The position numbers and the translations under genes are program-made. From NCBI RefSeq assembly GCF_002723935.1, contig NZ_BEWM01000001.1, forward strand, positions 62,001 to 126,000: a stretch of 64,000 nucleotides of DNA. The letters run 5' to 3'. This stretch comes from Gluconobacter cerinus (GTDB lineage Bacteria; Pseudomonadota; Alphaproteobacteria; Acetobacterales; Acetobacteraceae). Shown here in pieces: positions 44,107 to 53,354 of this stretch (within the stretch, counting starts at the first letter, position 1; the number at the start of each line of letters is the position of its first letter). The notes below the pieces were generated by a model. The model saw nothing but the letters and a program-made list of their open reading frames with translations, searched no databases and was not told where the DNA came from.

Positions 44107-44831
44107 GACCCTCGCATCGAAAACAGTCCATCATCATACAGTCGGAGGCGAATGGTCGCATCCGCTTCATACGCTCCCCAGCCGCTGTCATTCGGAGCAA
44201 GCCAGACAACAGCACAGCCCCGGTCACGCGCATCCGTCAAAGCGGACAGAAAAGCGTTCATGAGCGGAGGGTTGGCACTTCCCATCGGATTTTCCAGCAG
44301 AAGAAGTGCAGGCTCCCCCAGAAACGCACGCACGCAATCAGCGCGGCAACGATCCAGAGGAGACAGTTTGCCCGGAGAAACAACTGGCAGGCCGGGCAGA
44401 CCAAACTGCATTCCCAGTTGCACGGCCTGTTGCATCAACCGTTCCTCGGGCACCCGAGTATGATGCAGCTGTGGCCAGAGAATGTTCATGTGAGTGCCAT
44501 ACAGGTCGATCCACCCGCCATTGGCCACCATCCGCCCGATCCGCCCCCGCAAGGCCGCAGCCCGGCGTTCATCCAGATCAGACCATTCAAGCCCCATACA
44601 GCGGGCAATCCCGTCATCCAGATCTACCAGCCCGACACACATATCGGCAAAGAGGCTGGCCTGCTGCATATCCCGACATTCAATCAGGGCGCAGTCACCC
44701 GGATTTAGACGCAAATTATAACGGACAGAGGCCAAGCCACTGCCATCAAAGCGTGGACGAGCATCCAGCAACTCCAGAATAGGGTCGAGGATGTTCAGTT
44801 CAGCAGGCGGGACTGTCTTTTCGTCGGCCAT
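44103..44831 (-). CDS. Degenerate MlaF-like ABC ATPase (probable pseudo-ATPase)
   Basis: A 242-residue protein aligning along its length with ABC ATPase domains: LNPGDCALI, LRGRIGRM, PALLLLENP and a closing strand. Every catalytic motif is altered. The Walker A P-loop position reads ECRDMQQAS with no GK[ST]; the signature reads LSPLDRC instead of LSGGQ; Walker B ends LLLLENP rather than DEP; the H-loop His is replaced (WLAPND). The frame is intact and translationally coupled to both neighbours, so this looks like a maintained, non-hydrolysing subunit rather than decay. The start at 44831 follows the permease stop by one base. Confidence 0.75.
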   Translation of the reverse strand: MADEKTVPPAELNILDPILELLDARPRFDGSGLASVRYNLRLNPGDCALIECRDMQQASLFADMCVGLVDLDDGIARCMGLEWSDLDERRAAALRGRIGRMVANGGWIDLYGTHMNILWPQLHHTRVPEERLMQQAVQLGMQFGLPGLPVVSPGKLSPLDRCRADCVRAFLGEPALLLLENPMGSANPPLMNAFLSALTDARDRGCAVVWLAPNDSGWGAYEADATIRLRLYDDGLFSMRGS

Positions 44832-44832
44832 A

Positions 44833-45648
44833 TCAACCGAGCCAGACGCTGAGGACGACATTAATCGTCATGATGGACAGAATGCCACGCGCAAATCCTC
44901 GGGGCATCAGAGACGAAAGATCGTCTTCAGTCGTGGCATCCATCCCGGACAGGCACGAGCACACACCGACCGCAAAGCCACTGAAAATGAATTTGGCGGG
45001 AATGGCGAAATAGTCGACCGGGTGCATACTGCTCACCACCTGATCCAGAAACGCCCAGACCGGCATGGTGATAACACCTTCAACACGACACACCGCATAA
45101 CCGACCAGCAATGCCGTCAAACTGAAGATGATGCCCAGCGTGAACCCACTGATGGTCATGGCGAGACTTCGCGGAAGCAGAAACGCCACGAACGGGTCAA
45201 TCCCCATGCCCGTCAGAACGCGCATCTGACCACCCGTCGTCAGGGTTCCCAGTTCCGTCAGCATCAACATCCCGGAACGCCCCAGAAGAATGACGCCAAC
45301 CAGCACCGGAGCAATCTCCCGCACCATCACGGTGGACAGGATCGAGCCCGTCATCTGGGCCATCCCGGCAAAACCCAGCCAGTAAACGGCCTGCGCCACA
45401 ATCCCGAACCCTGTCAGAGCGGCCGTCACCAATACACTGAGAAGACCGCCGCCTGTGGCCTGCTGAAGGGAGTGCCAGAATTCGATCCGCACAGTCCGGC
45501 GCCATGACGTCGGTGAGAGACCAACACGAATAACGCCCCACGAGGCACCAATGACCATCAGGGTGAACCGCATCTGGGTCCGGGTAAAATGCCCCAGAGT
45601 GCCCAGAGCATTCTGCACGCGCGGAATACGATCGAAGCGGGTTTTCAT
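44833..45648 (-). CDS. MlaE-family ABC permease
   Basis: A 271-residue permease with an amphipathic N-terminal helix and about five to six membrane helices. The family segments MVREIAPVLVGVILLGRSG (about residues 104-122), ALGTLTTGG-like LTELGTLTTGGQMRVLTGMGIDPF and a C-terminal FSGFAVGVCSCLSG are clear. MlaE binds the MCE ring and moves phospholipid between the membranes. ATG overlaps the upstream cyclase-like gene stop by four bases. Confidence 0.9.
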   Translation of the reverse strand: MKTRFDRIPRVQNALGTLGHFTRTQMRFTLMVIGASWGVIRVGLSPTSWRRTVRIEFWHSLQQATGGGLLSVLVTAALTGFGIVAQAVYWLGFAGMAQMTGSILSTVMVREIAPVLVGVILLGRSGMLMLTELGTLTTGGQMRVLTGMGIDPFVAFLLPRSLAMTISGFTLGIIFSLTALLVGYAVCRVEGVITMPVWAFLDQVVSSMHPVDYFAIPAKFIFSGFAVGVCSCLSGMDATTEDDLSSLMPRGFARGILSIMTINVVLSVWLG

Positions 45649-48026
45649 CGCCGCCCTGCCAGAATGAAGCTGCGGGTCACGCCGCTGTTTGGCAGATAGA
45701 ACATACCCCGGGCTCTGAAGAGGAAATGCTCCCGAAGCTGAAGATAGGCCTGTTCCGAAACCTGAATTGTCCCGGCATCCGGCGCGCTGGCAGCCAGAAG
45801 CTCAGCCACATTGATAGCCTCGCCCCACAGATTAAAGACAGACGGCTCCTTGCCGAGCATTGCAGCCATAACAGGCCCAACATCAATGCCCACGCGGAAG
45901 ACCGGATCAATATCTACGGACGCCAGCAGGGACAGGCAGGCTTCACGGATGGACACCGCAGCATCTGCCAGACGCAGCACGGCACCTGGATCGGGCTCCT
46001 GCGAACACCCACCAACCAGCACCAGACGGTTACTCACCACCTGAACAGAGAACAGCCCTGTTTCCCGGGCAATGCGTTGAATATCCTCGCTGAGCGACGA
46101 GACAACTTTCATGGCGCGTTCGGCGCTGTGGCTATCCATTGCATAAGGATCAGCAAAGGAAATCACCATGACCGGCACCTGCGGGTAAATCCCGCTTGGC
46201 ACCACGCCGTCCTGAACACCCGAACCTGGTGGCAGGAGGAATCCCTCATCGTAACGCGTGTCTTTCAGCTCATGCGACACGCTTGGACGCGCTCCAGCCT
46301 GCTGGTCTCCCTGATCCAGAGCCTGGGAAAACCGTAGTGCCACGACAGACGAAACAATCGCGACAATATGCTCCATCGCGTCTGCTCTGGAGGGATCTTC
46401 CAAAACAATAACACCAACAGCCTGATGCCCACGCATAACCGGATGAAAGACGAGCGACTTGGCCTCAACGGATCGCATGATGATGCGCTGGAAATTCTGA
46501 CTGCGCTCATCCTGACGCGCATCTTCAATGAAAAGGGAATGCCCTTCCATCAAAGCATCGAAAAGCTTGCTGTGCTCGCGTTTCGTAATCTCGATGCCCG
46601 TGCTGTGGACATCCCGCACGGGATCAAAAGCGTCCTCGCACAGCAGACGTTCTCCGTCCGGCAGCAATCGCCAGAGGCTGGCACGGCGTGAGCCAGTCCG
46701 CGCTGCCAGAGCTTCGGTCAGGATCGGGACATCATGCGACGCTTCAAACAGATCCGGGGTACTGGCAATTTCATACAAGGAGGCATTTTCCGCGCGCATC
46801 TGCTCACGACCAACTTCAAGCCGTTTGCGCAGGCGTTCGATACGCCGCCCCTGTATGATCAACCCTAGCGCCAGCAAAGAGGCCAGCCCGACGACCAGTG
46901 CCGAAAACCAGAGGTTCTGACGACGCGCCGTAACGGCAAAGTCCGAGAAGTCGTTTTCTGGCGCATTCAGCAACAGAACCCAGCGCCTGTGCACGAAAGG
47001 AAGCGTCGCGGCGATGGTGACGTAATTCTTGTTGCGCGCCGTCACGAGGCCCGGCCCCGGTCCTTTGACCCTGAAAGTATTCAGAGCCCGAATGAAAACA
47101 GGCTGCGTCTTCGGATCAAGCTGCATATGGGCGGGATCGAAGGACGGCTCCGCCCCATCCTCGCCCATATTATGCCCGGCGATGATCTGCCCCTTCATGT
47201 CCACGATCACAGCTCGACCGCTGCGACCAACCTGAAGCTCGTTAAGAAAAGACGTCAGCCGGTTCAGGGAGATATTGGTAGCAAAAACCGCGTGGTGCCC
47301 ATCCTTCATCGGGAAGGCAATGGAAGCGGTAATGGTAAACTCGCGAGCCGCTAAATATGCATAAGGGTTGGTCCAGTAGAGCGCTCCGTCTCCCCGTCCA
47401 ATCCTTTTGATGGCGCCCTGAAACCATGGACGCGCCGTGACATCATATTTGTCAGCCGGATCAAACGCCGTGCCCAGATATGTGCCATTCTGGTCCACGT
47501 ATGTGTGCCGATAGACCTCATGACCATTCTCGACCTGAAAATGGGTCTGCTCGTAGTCCTTGCCGTGTCGTGTCACCATCCAGAACTGGCCCTGATCACT
47601 GGCCAGATAAAAGCTGTCCACCTGGGGCATATGAGCCAGCATGGAACGGCCATAGAGCATGAACGAGTCTGGTGACGCATCCGTCAGCGGCGAACCAAAC
47701 ATGTCCGGGGCGATGCTGGCGCTGTCAGATGCCGGAGACAGATAATTCCGGACCTCTTCCGTCACATACTTCTGCTGGCTGCGCAGCAGGTCCGAGGAAA
47801 GCGCAATCGCGCCCTGACGGGTGGTCCGATAGTTGTGCAGACTGATCGCAATAATGGCGGCAATGACCAGCAGCACACCAACAATAGGCCCAAGAAACTG
47901 CAGAACCTTTTGCCGGCTACTGGCTGGGCTACGTGTCGGATCAACAATCTCGGCAGCTGACAAGGGCGTGTTACTCCGGAAGCACGGATAGTCTGATGGT
48001 ATTTCTGACAGGCTTTGACATGCCAA
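45645..48026 (-). CDS. Membrane sensor with dCache, GAF and degenerate class III cyclase domain
   Basis: A 793-residue protein: TM helix about 45-65, periplasmic dCache-like domain about 75-350, second TM about 375-397, short coiled coil, GAF about 420-570, and a class III nucleotidyl cyclase homology domain about 615-790. The last keeps FRVGIDVGPVMAAMLG and LWGEAINVAELL, but the second metal Asp region reads SNRLVLVGG and the catalytic Arg after INVA is Leu, so activity is doubtful. TTG start with AGGAG nearby. It heads the MCE operon, suggesting ligand-controlled lipid transport. Confidence 0.75.
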   Translation of the reverse strand: MACQSLSEIPSDYPCFRSNTPLSAAEIVDPTRSPASSRQKVLQFLGPIVGVLLVIAAIIAISLHNYRTTRQGAIALSSDLLRSQQKYVTEEVRNYLSPASDSASIAPDMFGSPLTDASPDSFMLYGRSMLAHMPQVDSFYLASDQGQFWMVTRHGKDYEQTHFQVENGHEVYRHTYVDQNGTYLGTAFDPADKYDVTARPWFQGAIKRIGRGDGALYWTNPYAYLAAREFTITASIAFPMKDGHHAVFATNISLNRLTSFLNELQVGRSGRAVIVDMKGQIIAGHNMGEDGAEPSFDPAHMQLDPKTQPVFIRALNTFRVKGPGPGLVTARNKNYVTIAATLPFVHRRWVLLLNAPENDFSDFAVTARRQNLWFSALVVGLASLLALGLIIQGRRIERLRKRLEVGREQMRAENASLYEIASTPDLFEASHDVPILTEALAARTGSRRASLWRLLPDGERLLCEDAFDPVRDVHSTGIEITKREHSKLFDALMEGHSLFIEDARQDERSQNFQRIIMRSVEAKSLVFHPVMRGHQAVGVIVLEDPSRADAMEHIVAIVSSVVALRFSQALDQGDQQAGARPSVSHELKDTRYDEGFLLPPGSGVQDGVVPSGIYPQVPVMVISFADPYAMDSHSAERAMKVVSSLSEDIQRIARETGLFSVQVVSNRLVLVGGCSQEPDPGAVLRLADAAVSIREACLSLLASVDIDPVFRVGIDVGPVMAAMLGKEPSVFNLWGEAINVAELLAASAPDAGTIQVSEQAYLQLREHFLFRARGMFYLPNSGVTRSFILAGRR

Positions 48027-48241
48027 TATCTCCTGCCGATTAATCTACCGCAACCCATACGATACTGAACGAACGCACGAACCAGCAGGTTTTTTGCCTG
48101 CTTCCAATAAACTTTCGTCAATTCTTGCTCTGTACAAAGAGACAGCTTAATCCGTATCGTACAAGTCCTCTTTTATTCGTCTTCAGTCGGCAGCATATCA
48201 TACTGCCCCGCCTTTCATTCACGCATGCCCCGGTGCCTCCC
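48027..48241. promoter_or_regulatory. Divergent promoter region, MCE operon/ygfZ
   Basis: 215 bases between divergent genes. Inverted TACGATAC and GTATCGTA octamers lie about 100 bases apart (near 48056 and 48154), and a small AGCAGG/CCTGCT hairpin sits near 48080. No clear sigma-70 hexamer pair was found. Probably carries both promoters. Confidence 0.35.
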
Positions 48242-49051
48242 ATGATTGAACTGCTCCCCCACCGCTCGGTTCTGACTTTTTCAGGCGCTGACAGAGCGTC
48301 GTTCCTGCAAGGGCTGATCACGAACGACGTTCAGTCCCTCTCACCTGGTAACGCGGTCTGGAGCGCCCTTCTGACGCCACAGGGCAGATGGCTAAGCGAG
48401 TTTTTTCTCTTCAGCGATGGCGATCGCATTCTGATGGACTGTCCATCAGAGCATTCAGAAATGCTGGTCAAAAAGCTGTCACGCTTTCGTTTGCGCGCAG
48501 ACGTCAAAATTGAACTGACAGCACTGCATGTCATTGTTGGTGCCACTGAGACGATACCACCTGAAGCGCTCTGCTCCGCGCCCGACCCGCGCTGCGAGAA
48601 TGCTGGATGGCGAGCGATTGTCTCCCAGCCGCCTGTCGAAACCACACAGGGCCATGACTGGCTGGACCGACGTCTCTCTCTTGGCCTTCCCGACACGGAC
48701 GACTTCGAGAGCGAAAAAACGCTCGTGCTGGAAGCCAATCTGGACCTCCTGCACGGCGTGTCATGGAAAAAAGGCTGCTACATGGGGCAGGAGTTGACCG
48801 CCCGCACCCATTATCGTGGCCTTCTCCGCCGTCGCATCCTGCCAGTCACGGTGAAAGACGGTACTTTTCCGGAAACAGGCGGCATTCTCACGCTGGGGGA
48901 CAAAGAGGTCGGTGAATTGCGCTCACGTCATGGATCGCACGCTCTGGCCCTTCTTCGGCGTGAAGCGTGGCTGTCGCCAGACCTTGCTTTTGAGGGCAAA
49001 CCAGTCTCCGTTGTGTGGCCTGACTGGTTCCCTCTGGAGATGCGTTCGTGA
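48242..49051 (+). CDS. ygfZ: YgfZ/CAF17-like iron-sulfur cluster maintenance protein
   Basis: A 269-residue folate-binding GcvT-fold protein that helps maturation or repair of 4Fe-4S enzymes. The signature KGCYMGQE is present (about residue 180), with N-terminal LTFSGADRASFLQGLITNDV. The start at 48242 is chosen over an N-terminal extension to 48125 that has no family match. The stop overlaps hisI by four bases (GTGA). Confidence 0.92.
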   Translation: MIELLPHRSVLTFSGADRASFLQGLITNDVQSLSPGNAVWSALLTPQGRWLSEFFLFSDGDRILMDCPSEHSEMLVKKLSRFRLRADVKIELTALHVIVGATETIPPEALCSAPDPRCENAGWRAIVSQPPVETTQGHDWLDRRLSLGLPDTDDFESEKTLVLEANLDLLHGVSWKKGCYMGQELTARTHYRGLLRRRILPVTVKDGTFPETGGILTLGDKEVGELRSRHGSHALALLRREAWLSPDLAFEGKPVSVVWPDWFPLEMRS

Positions 49052-49458
49052 CCTATACCCCGCCTGCCCCCGCCATCGTCGATGACATCGTCAGCAAGAC
49101 GAAATTCGATGCCAACGGCCTGATTTCCGCCATCGCGCAGGACACGAAAGGCGTCATTCTCATGCTTGCGTGGATGAATGCGGATGCTCTGCGGGAAACG
49201 CTTTTGACGGGACGTGTATGTTACTGGTCCAGGAGCCGACAGTCTCTCTGGCGCAAAGGTGAAACGTCAGGCCAGCAGCAGCATCTTATTGAAGCCCGGC
49301 TGGACTGTGACATGGATGCCGTCCTGATGATTGTGGATCAGACTGGTGTCGCCTGCCACACCGGGCGTCGCAGCTGTTTTTATCATGGCGTCACACCAGA
49401 CGGGCTGCGCGACACCGCACAGCCCGAAATCAGCACCAAAGAACTATACGGTCACTGA
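49048..49458 (+). CDS. hisI: Phosphoribosyl-AMP cyclohydrolase
   Basis: Third step of histidine synthesis: opens the adenine ring of PR-AMP. A 136-residue stand-alone HisI with LMLAWMNADALRETL, WSRSRQSLWRKGETSG, the metal-binding DCDMDAVLM and the C-terminal ACHTGRRSCFYH. GTG start overlapping the ygfZ stop. No other his genes nearby. It overlaps the convergent RNase T2 gene by seven bases. Confidence 0.96.
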   Translation: MTYTPPAPAIVDDIVSKTKFDANGLISAIAQDTKGVILMLAWMNADALRETLLTGRVCYWSRSRQSLWRKGETSGQQQHLIEARLDCDMDAVLMIVDQTGVACHTGRRSCFYHGVTPDGLRDTAQPEISTKELYGH

Positions 49459-50228
49459 CTGACGTTAACGGGCACCGCTGCTCCTGGCAGCGGCCAACCC
49501 GGCATCATGAACGTTGCCGGGCAGTTGTCCTGCACCTGCGGGGATGAGAGATAAGCGCCATTCCCCGGAAAGACTGAAAGCTTCTTCGGGTCCAGAGTGA
49601 ACCAGAACTGCGTCAGGACAACGCGACCCTCGTGGTCCGCTTCACACTGAAACTGCAGCGCTCTTTCCTCCCGAACGCCCGTGAGTTGCACGAACATCGA
49701 CAGCAGATCGTCTTTCTTCACCTGAAAGCCGCTATGCTGTGCGAGCCACTGGCCATAAGCTGAAGACGCAAAACGATCCCGCAGGATCATGGACGTGACG
49801 AAGAACTTGTCAGCGTCATATCCGAAACAGCGGGCATGCTTGGTATATTCATGCACATGCAGCGGGTGCTTGAGGTGTGGCACAACGCTTGCCAGCGCAT
49901 TCTCAGTGGCAGGCTGAAGCTTTGGCGGCGCGTCGTCATGGTCATAAATATCGCACCCCTTCATCCACCACTGCTGCACAGGCACCGCCTGCGCTTCCAA
50001 GGCATGCGGCTCGGATGCCCATAGCCCGTGTAGCCCGATCAGATGGTTATGCGGTTGTCCCGTGAGACATCCTCCGCCCGTTGCACAAAAGCCGGGCTGC
50101 CAGGTCAGAGCCAGTGTATCGTGGCTGAAATCCGCATGCGTAACAGGGGTCAAGGCTGGCCCAACAGGAGCCTGCGACGAGACGCAGCCCCCCAGAACAA
50201 GCAGGGCAGCAACTACAAGACGTCTCAT
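49452..50228 (-). CDS. RNase T2-family ribonuclease (lipoprotein)
   Basis: A 258-residue exported RNase. The two catalytic segments are GLHGLWA (CAS I, His about residue 72) and HEYTKHARCFG (CAS II, about 145-155). The N-terminus [15 protein letters not shown] has a lipobox with Cys 15, so it is likely membrane-anchored in the periplasm. It overlaps the upstream S-formylglutathione hydrolase by four bases, an unexpected coupling with formaldehyde detoxification. Confidence 0.87.
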   Translation of the reverse strand: MRRLVVAALLVLGGCVSSQAPVGPALTPVTHADFSHDTLALTWQPGFCATGGGCLTGQPHNHLIGLHGLWASEPHALEAQAVPVQQWWMKGCDIYDHDDAPPKLQPATENALASVVPHLKHPLHVHEYTKHARCFGYDADKFFVTSMILRDRFASSAYGQWLAQHSGFQVKKDDLLSMFVQLTGVREERALQFQCEADHEGRVVLTQFWFTLDPKKLSVFPGNGAYLSSPQVQDNCPATFMMPGWPLPGAAVPVNVSQ

Positions 50229-51079
50229 GCCTTCAGTCCTTTGGCGTGATGGCTCAGATGATCAGCAATGACGGTCTGGATAAACCAGTAGGAATGGTCA
50301 CTGTCGTCATGCCGACGCATGTCCAGCGCTTGCCCACATTCTTTTGCAGCTTCGACAAGGGCGTCTGGACGGAGGTCTGCGAGATACTGATCCTGAAGCC
50401 CCTGATCCACGAGAATTGAAGTCGGATGCTGATGCCCGCTCCGCAGCAAAAGCGTGGGGTCACATTCCTTCCACTTCGCAGGGTCTCCGCCGAAATAGGC
50501 ATCAAAGGCTTTTCGCCCCCAGGGGATAACGCTGGGATGACAGATGGGCGCGAGGGCCGAGACTGTTTTCCAGAATTCCGGATGGTTTAGGGCCTGATTG
50601 AGAGCCCCCATGCCGCCCATGGAATGGCCCATGATTCCGCGTCGATTTCCATCCAGCGGAAACAGGCTTTCGGTCAGAGCGGGAAGCTCCTTCCGGATGT
50701 AGCTCTCCATCCGGTAATGGGCACTCCATGGCGCGTGCGTCGCATCCACGTAGAACCCAGCCCCGGTTCCTAAGTCATATTCATCATCTTCACCGGCTGT
50801 TCCGGTGTTCCGCGGAGACGTATCAGGTGCCACAAGCGCAATGCCGTGTTCCGCAGCGAAACGAACGGCATTGGACTTGATGAGAAAAGTCTCGTGCGTA
50901 CAGGTCAGACCGCCGAGAACATGAACAACCGGAACCTTTTCGCCTGCCAGAGCCTCTTTGGGCAGAAAAATCCCAAAAGTTGCAGGTACGCCCAGTTCAG
51001 ACGACTGATGCCTCAGAAAACGGACAGACCCGCCACAACAGGCATGCTGCCCCAGCGTCTCAACATCAGTCATGCTCAA
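50225..51079 (-). CDS. fghA: S-formylglutathione hydrolase
   Basis: Hydrolyses S-formylglutathione to formate and glutathione. A 284-residue alpha/beta hydrolase with nucleophile Ser in [13 protein letters not shown] (about residue 148), Asp in [12 protein letters not shown] and His in DDSDHSYWF. Coupled by four-base overlaps to the glutathione-dependent formaldehyde dehydrogenase upstream and to RNase T2 downstream. Confidence 0.95.
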   Translation of the reverse strand: MSMTDVETLGQHACCGGSVRFLRHQSSELGVPATFGIFLPKEALAGEKVPVVHVLGGLTCTHETFLIKSNAVRFAAEHGIALVAPDTSPRNTGTAGEDDEYDLGTGAGFYVDATHAPWSAHYRMESYIRKELPALTESLFPLDGNRRGIMGHSMGGMGALNQALNHPEFWKTVSALAPICHPSVIPWGRKAFDAYFGGDPAKWKECDPTLLLRSGHQHPTSILVDQGLQDQYLADLRPDALVEAAKECGQALDMRRHDDSDHSYWFIQTVIADHLSHHAKGLKA

Positions 51080-52191
51080 TACTCCACGACGCTGCGGATG
51101 CTCTCGCCGCGCGTCATGAGGTCAAAACCGTGATTGATTTCGGAAAGTTTGAGTTTGTGGGTGATGAGGGAATCAATGTCGATCCGTCCATCCATGTACC
51201 AGTCCACAATCTTGGGAACATCCGTGCGGCCCCTCGCCCCACCGAAGGCTGAACCGATCCAGCGGCGACCCGTCACAAGCTGGAATGGGCGCGTGCTGAT
51301 TTCCTGCCCTGCCCCGGCCACGCCGATCACGCAAGACACACCCCAACCACGATGAGCACTTTCCAGAGCTTGCCGCATGAGGGTGACATTCCCCACACAT
51401 TCGAAAGTGTAGTCTGCGCCACCGCCGGTCATCTCGACCAGATGCCCCACCAGATCACCGTTCGGGCCCAGGTCCTTGGGATTGACGAAGTCCGTCATGC
51501 CGAACTCGCGGGCCATCTGCTCCCGGGCCGGATTGACGTCAATACCGATGATGCGTGTCGCCCCGACCATCTTGGCGCCCTGAATGACATTCAGGCCAAT
51601 CCCGCCAAGTCCAAACACCGCGACAGTCGATCCCGGCTCCACCTTGGCCGTGAACATGACTGCCCCGAGGCCAGTCGTGACACCGCAACCGATGTAGCAG
51701 ACCTTATCGAACGGCGCGTCAGGACGGATTTTCGCAAGGGAGATTTCCGGCAGAACCGTAAAATTCGCGAAGGTCGAACAACCCATATAGTGATGGATTG
51801 GCTGACCCTTGTATGAAAACCGGGATGTCCCGTCCGGCATGACGCCCTTGCCCTGCGTGGAGCGGATGGACGTACACAGATTGGTCTTGCGAGACAGGCA
51901 GGACGGGCACTCACGGCATTCCGGCGTGTAAAGCGGTATGACGTGGTCGCCCGGCTTCAGATGTTTGACGCCCGGCCCCACTTCCCGGACGATGCCCGCG
52001 CCCTCATGCCCGAGAATGGCCGGAAAGAGGCCCTCCGGGTCCTGACCAGAAAGCGTGTACTTGTCCGTGTGACACAGACCAGTCGCCTTGATCTCGACCA
52101 GAACTTCACCCGTTTTCGGGCCCTCAAGCTGCACGGTGTCAATTTCAAGAGGCTTTCCGGCCTCAAAGGCAATCGCGGCGATGACATCCAT
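51076..52191 (-). CDS. frmA: S-(hydroxymethyl)glutathione dehydrogenase (class III ADH)
   Basis: Oxidises the formaldehyde-glutathione adduct with NAD. A 371-residue zinc MDR: catalytic Zn ligands in [10 protein letters not shown] and GHEGAGIV, four-Cys structural Zn loop [15 protein letters not shown] (about 92-106), and the nucleotide-binding [15 protein letters not shown]. The start at 52191 ([15 protein letters not shown]) has GGGAG upstream; the ten-residue extension to 52221 is not favoured. Forms a detoxification operon with fghA. Confidence 0.96.
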   Translation of the reverse strand: MDVIAAIAFEAGKPLEIDTVQLEGPKTGEVLVEIKATGLCHTDKYTLSGQDPEGLFPAILGHEGAGIVREVGPGVKHLKPGDHVIPLYTPECRECPSCLSRKTNLCTSIRSTQGKGVMPDGTSRFSYKGQPIHHYMGCSTFANFTVLPEISLAKIRPDAPFDKVCYIGCGVTTGLGAVMFTAKVEPGSTVAVFGLGGIGLNVIQGAKMVGATRIIGIDVNPAREQMAREFGMTDFVNPKDLGPNGDLVGHLVEMTGGGADYTFECVGNVTLMRQALESAHRGWGVSCVIGVAGAGQEISTRPFQLVTGRRWIGSAFGGARGRTDVPKIVDWYMDGRIDIDSLITHKLKLSEINHGFDLMTRGESIRSVVEY

Positions 52192-52360
52192 CTGAACTGG
52201 CTCCCTGATATATGTGTACAAAGTGTCTCATGAGGGAAACGGGACGCAAGAGCCGCGTTACGCTTTACACTCATCTCATGCCCTGACACTTGACGCTCGA
52301 AAGATTTCTTTTCCGGTTCGAGTGGCAAAAGAGTGCAAGAGAGTGGACATCTTTTGGTGT

Positions 52361-52398
52361 TGGCCGGTCACACTTTTCACGGTTAGTTTCACCGGCCA
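52361..52398. promoter_or_regulatory. Inverted repeat upstream of bestrophin-like gene
   Basis: Eight-base arms TGGCCGGT and ACCGGCCA separated by 22 bases, about 30 bases before the TTG start. Could be an operator or a 5'-UTR hairpin; no further support. Confidence 0.35.
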
Positions 52399-52425
52399 TA
52401 CCGTTTTCAGGCAAGGAGCACAGGC

Positions 52426-53301
52426 TTGATCGTCAATCGCCAACACGGGCTAGCCATTCTTTTCAGAGAGTCCTTGCCACCTCTTCTGATTCTGGCGCTC
52501 TGGGACCTCGTGGTCGTCATTCTCTTCCAGATCTACCATCAGGAGTGGATGGACCAGCCAGCGCTGCCAATTTCTCTCATGGGCTCCGCACTGGCCATTT
52601 TCCTAGGCATGCGAAACAACGCGGCCTATGCCCGGTGGTGGGAAGGACGAACCCTCTGGGGCTCCATCACGAACAACTGCCGGTCGTTTGGCCGTGAGGC
52701 TGCATCCCTCCTCGGCGGGCGGCCTGACCTGGCCAGATTGATGGCAGCTTACCCGCATGTCCTGCGCGCAGCTCTGCGTGGCGACAAGACGGGCGAAGAA
52801 GTAGATCGCCTTCTTCCGTCCGATATCCGTGAAAAAGTCTTCGCCTGCTCCAACACGGCCAACGCCCTGCTTTACGAAATTGGCCTGAGTGTACAGCAGG
52901 AAGTGGCTCTCAAGAATATCGACGGCGCCGTCCATGGCACCGTGGACCGCATCCTGTCTGATATCGCCAATGCGCAGGGCGGCCTTGAGCGTATCCGCAA
53001 TACGCCGCTCCCGGTGCAGTATTCGGTCATTCCCGAAATTGCGACGCATCTTTTCTGCATCATTTTGCCGCTTTCGGCCGTGCAGACCCTGGGGTGGATT
53101 ACGCCGCTTGGTTCCAGTGTCATCGGGCTTCTGTTCCAGATGCTGGATCGCAGTGGCCGTGACCTGCAGGAACCGTTTATTGCCAGCGTTCATGCCCTCC
53201 CGATGCACACGATGGCGCGGACAATCGAGCGTGACCTGCTTCAGCCGATTGGCGAGCCTGCTCCAGGCATCATTCAGTCCAAGCACGGCGTTCAGCCCTG
53301 A
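52426..53301 (+). CDS. Bestrophin-like (UPF0187) membrane channel protein
   Basis: A 291-residue membrane protein of the bacterial bestrophin family. The N-terminal membrane helices are followed by the conserved SLMGSALAIFLGMRNNAAYARWWEGRTLWG (about residues 43-75) and a PLP-rich second half. Bacterial homologues form pentameric ion channels. TTG start with a strong AAGGAG seven bases upstream. Divergent from the formaldehyde operon. Ion selectivity unknown. Confidence 0.85.
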   Translation: MIVNRQHGLAILFRESLPPLLILALWDLVVVILFQIYHQEWMDQPALPISLMGSALAIFLGMRNNAAYARWWEGRTLWGSITNNCRSFGREAASLLGGRPDLARLMAAYPHVLRAALRGDKTGEEVDRLLPSDIREKVFACSNTANALLYEIGLSVQQEVALKNIDGAVHGTVDRILSDIANAQGGLERIRNTPLPVQYSVIPEIATHLFCIILPLSAVQTLGWITPLGSSVIGLLFQMLDRSGRDLQEPFIASVHALPMHTMARTIERDLLQPIGEPAPGIIQSKHGVQP

Positions 53302-53354
53302 TTGGACATGATAGTGCAGGACAGGAGGGGGTTTTTCTGGTATCATCCGTGGCT

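Noticed and set aside
44103-44831. Ordinary MlaF ATPase
   Set aside because: No P-loop, signature or Walker B acid can be read, although the overall fold pattern remains.
45645-48026. Active adenylate/guanylate cyclase
   Set aside because: A metal-binding Asp and the catalytic Arg are not visible, so activity is not claimed.
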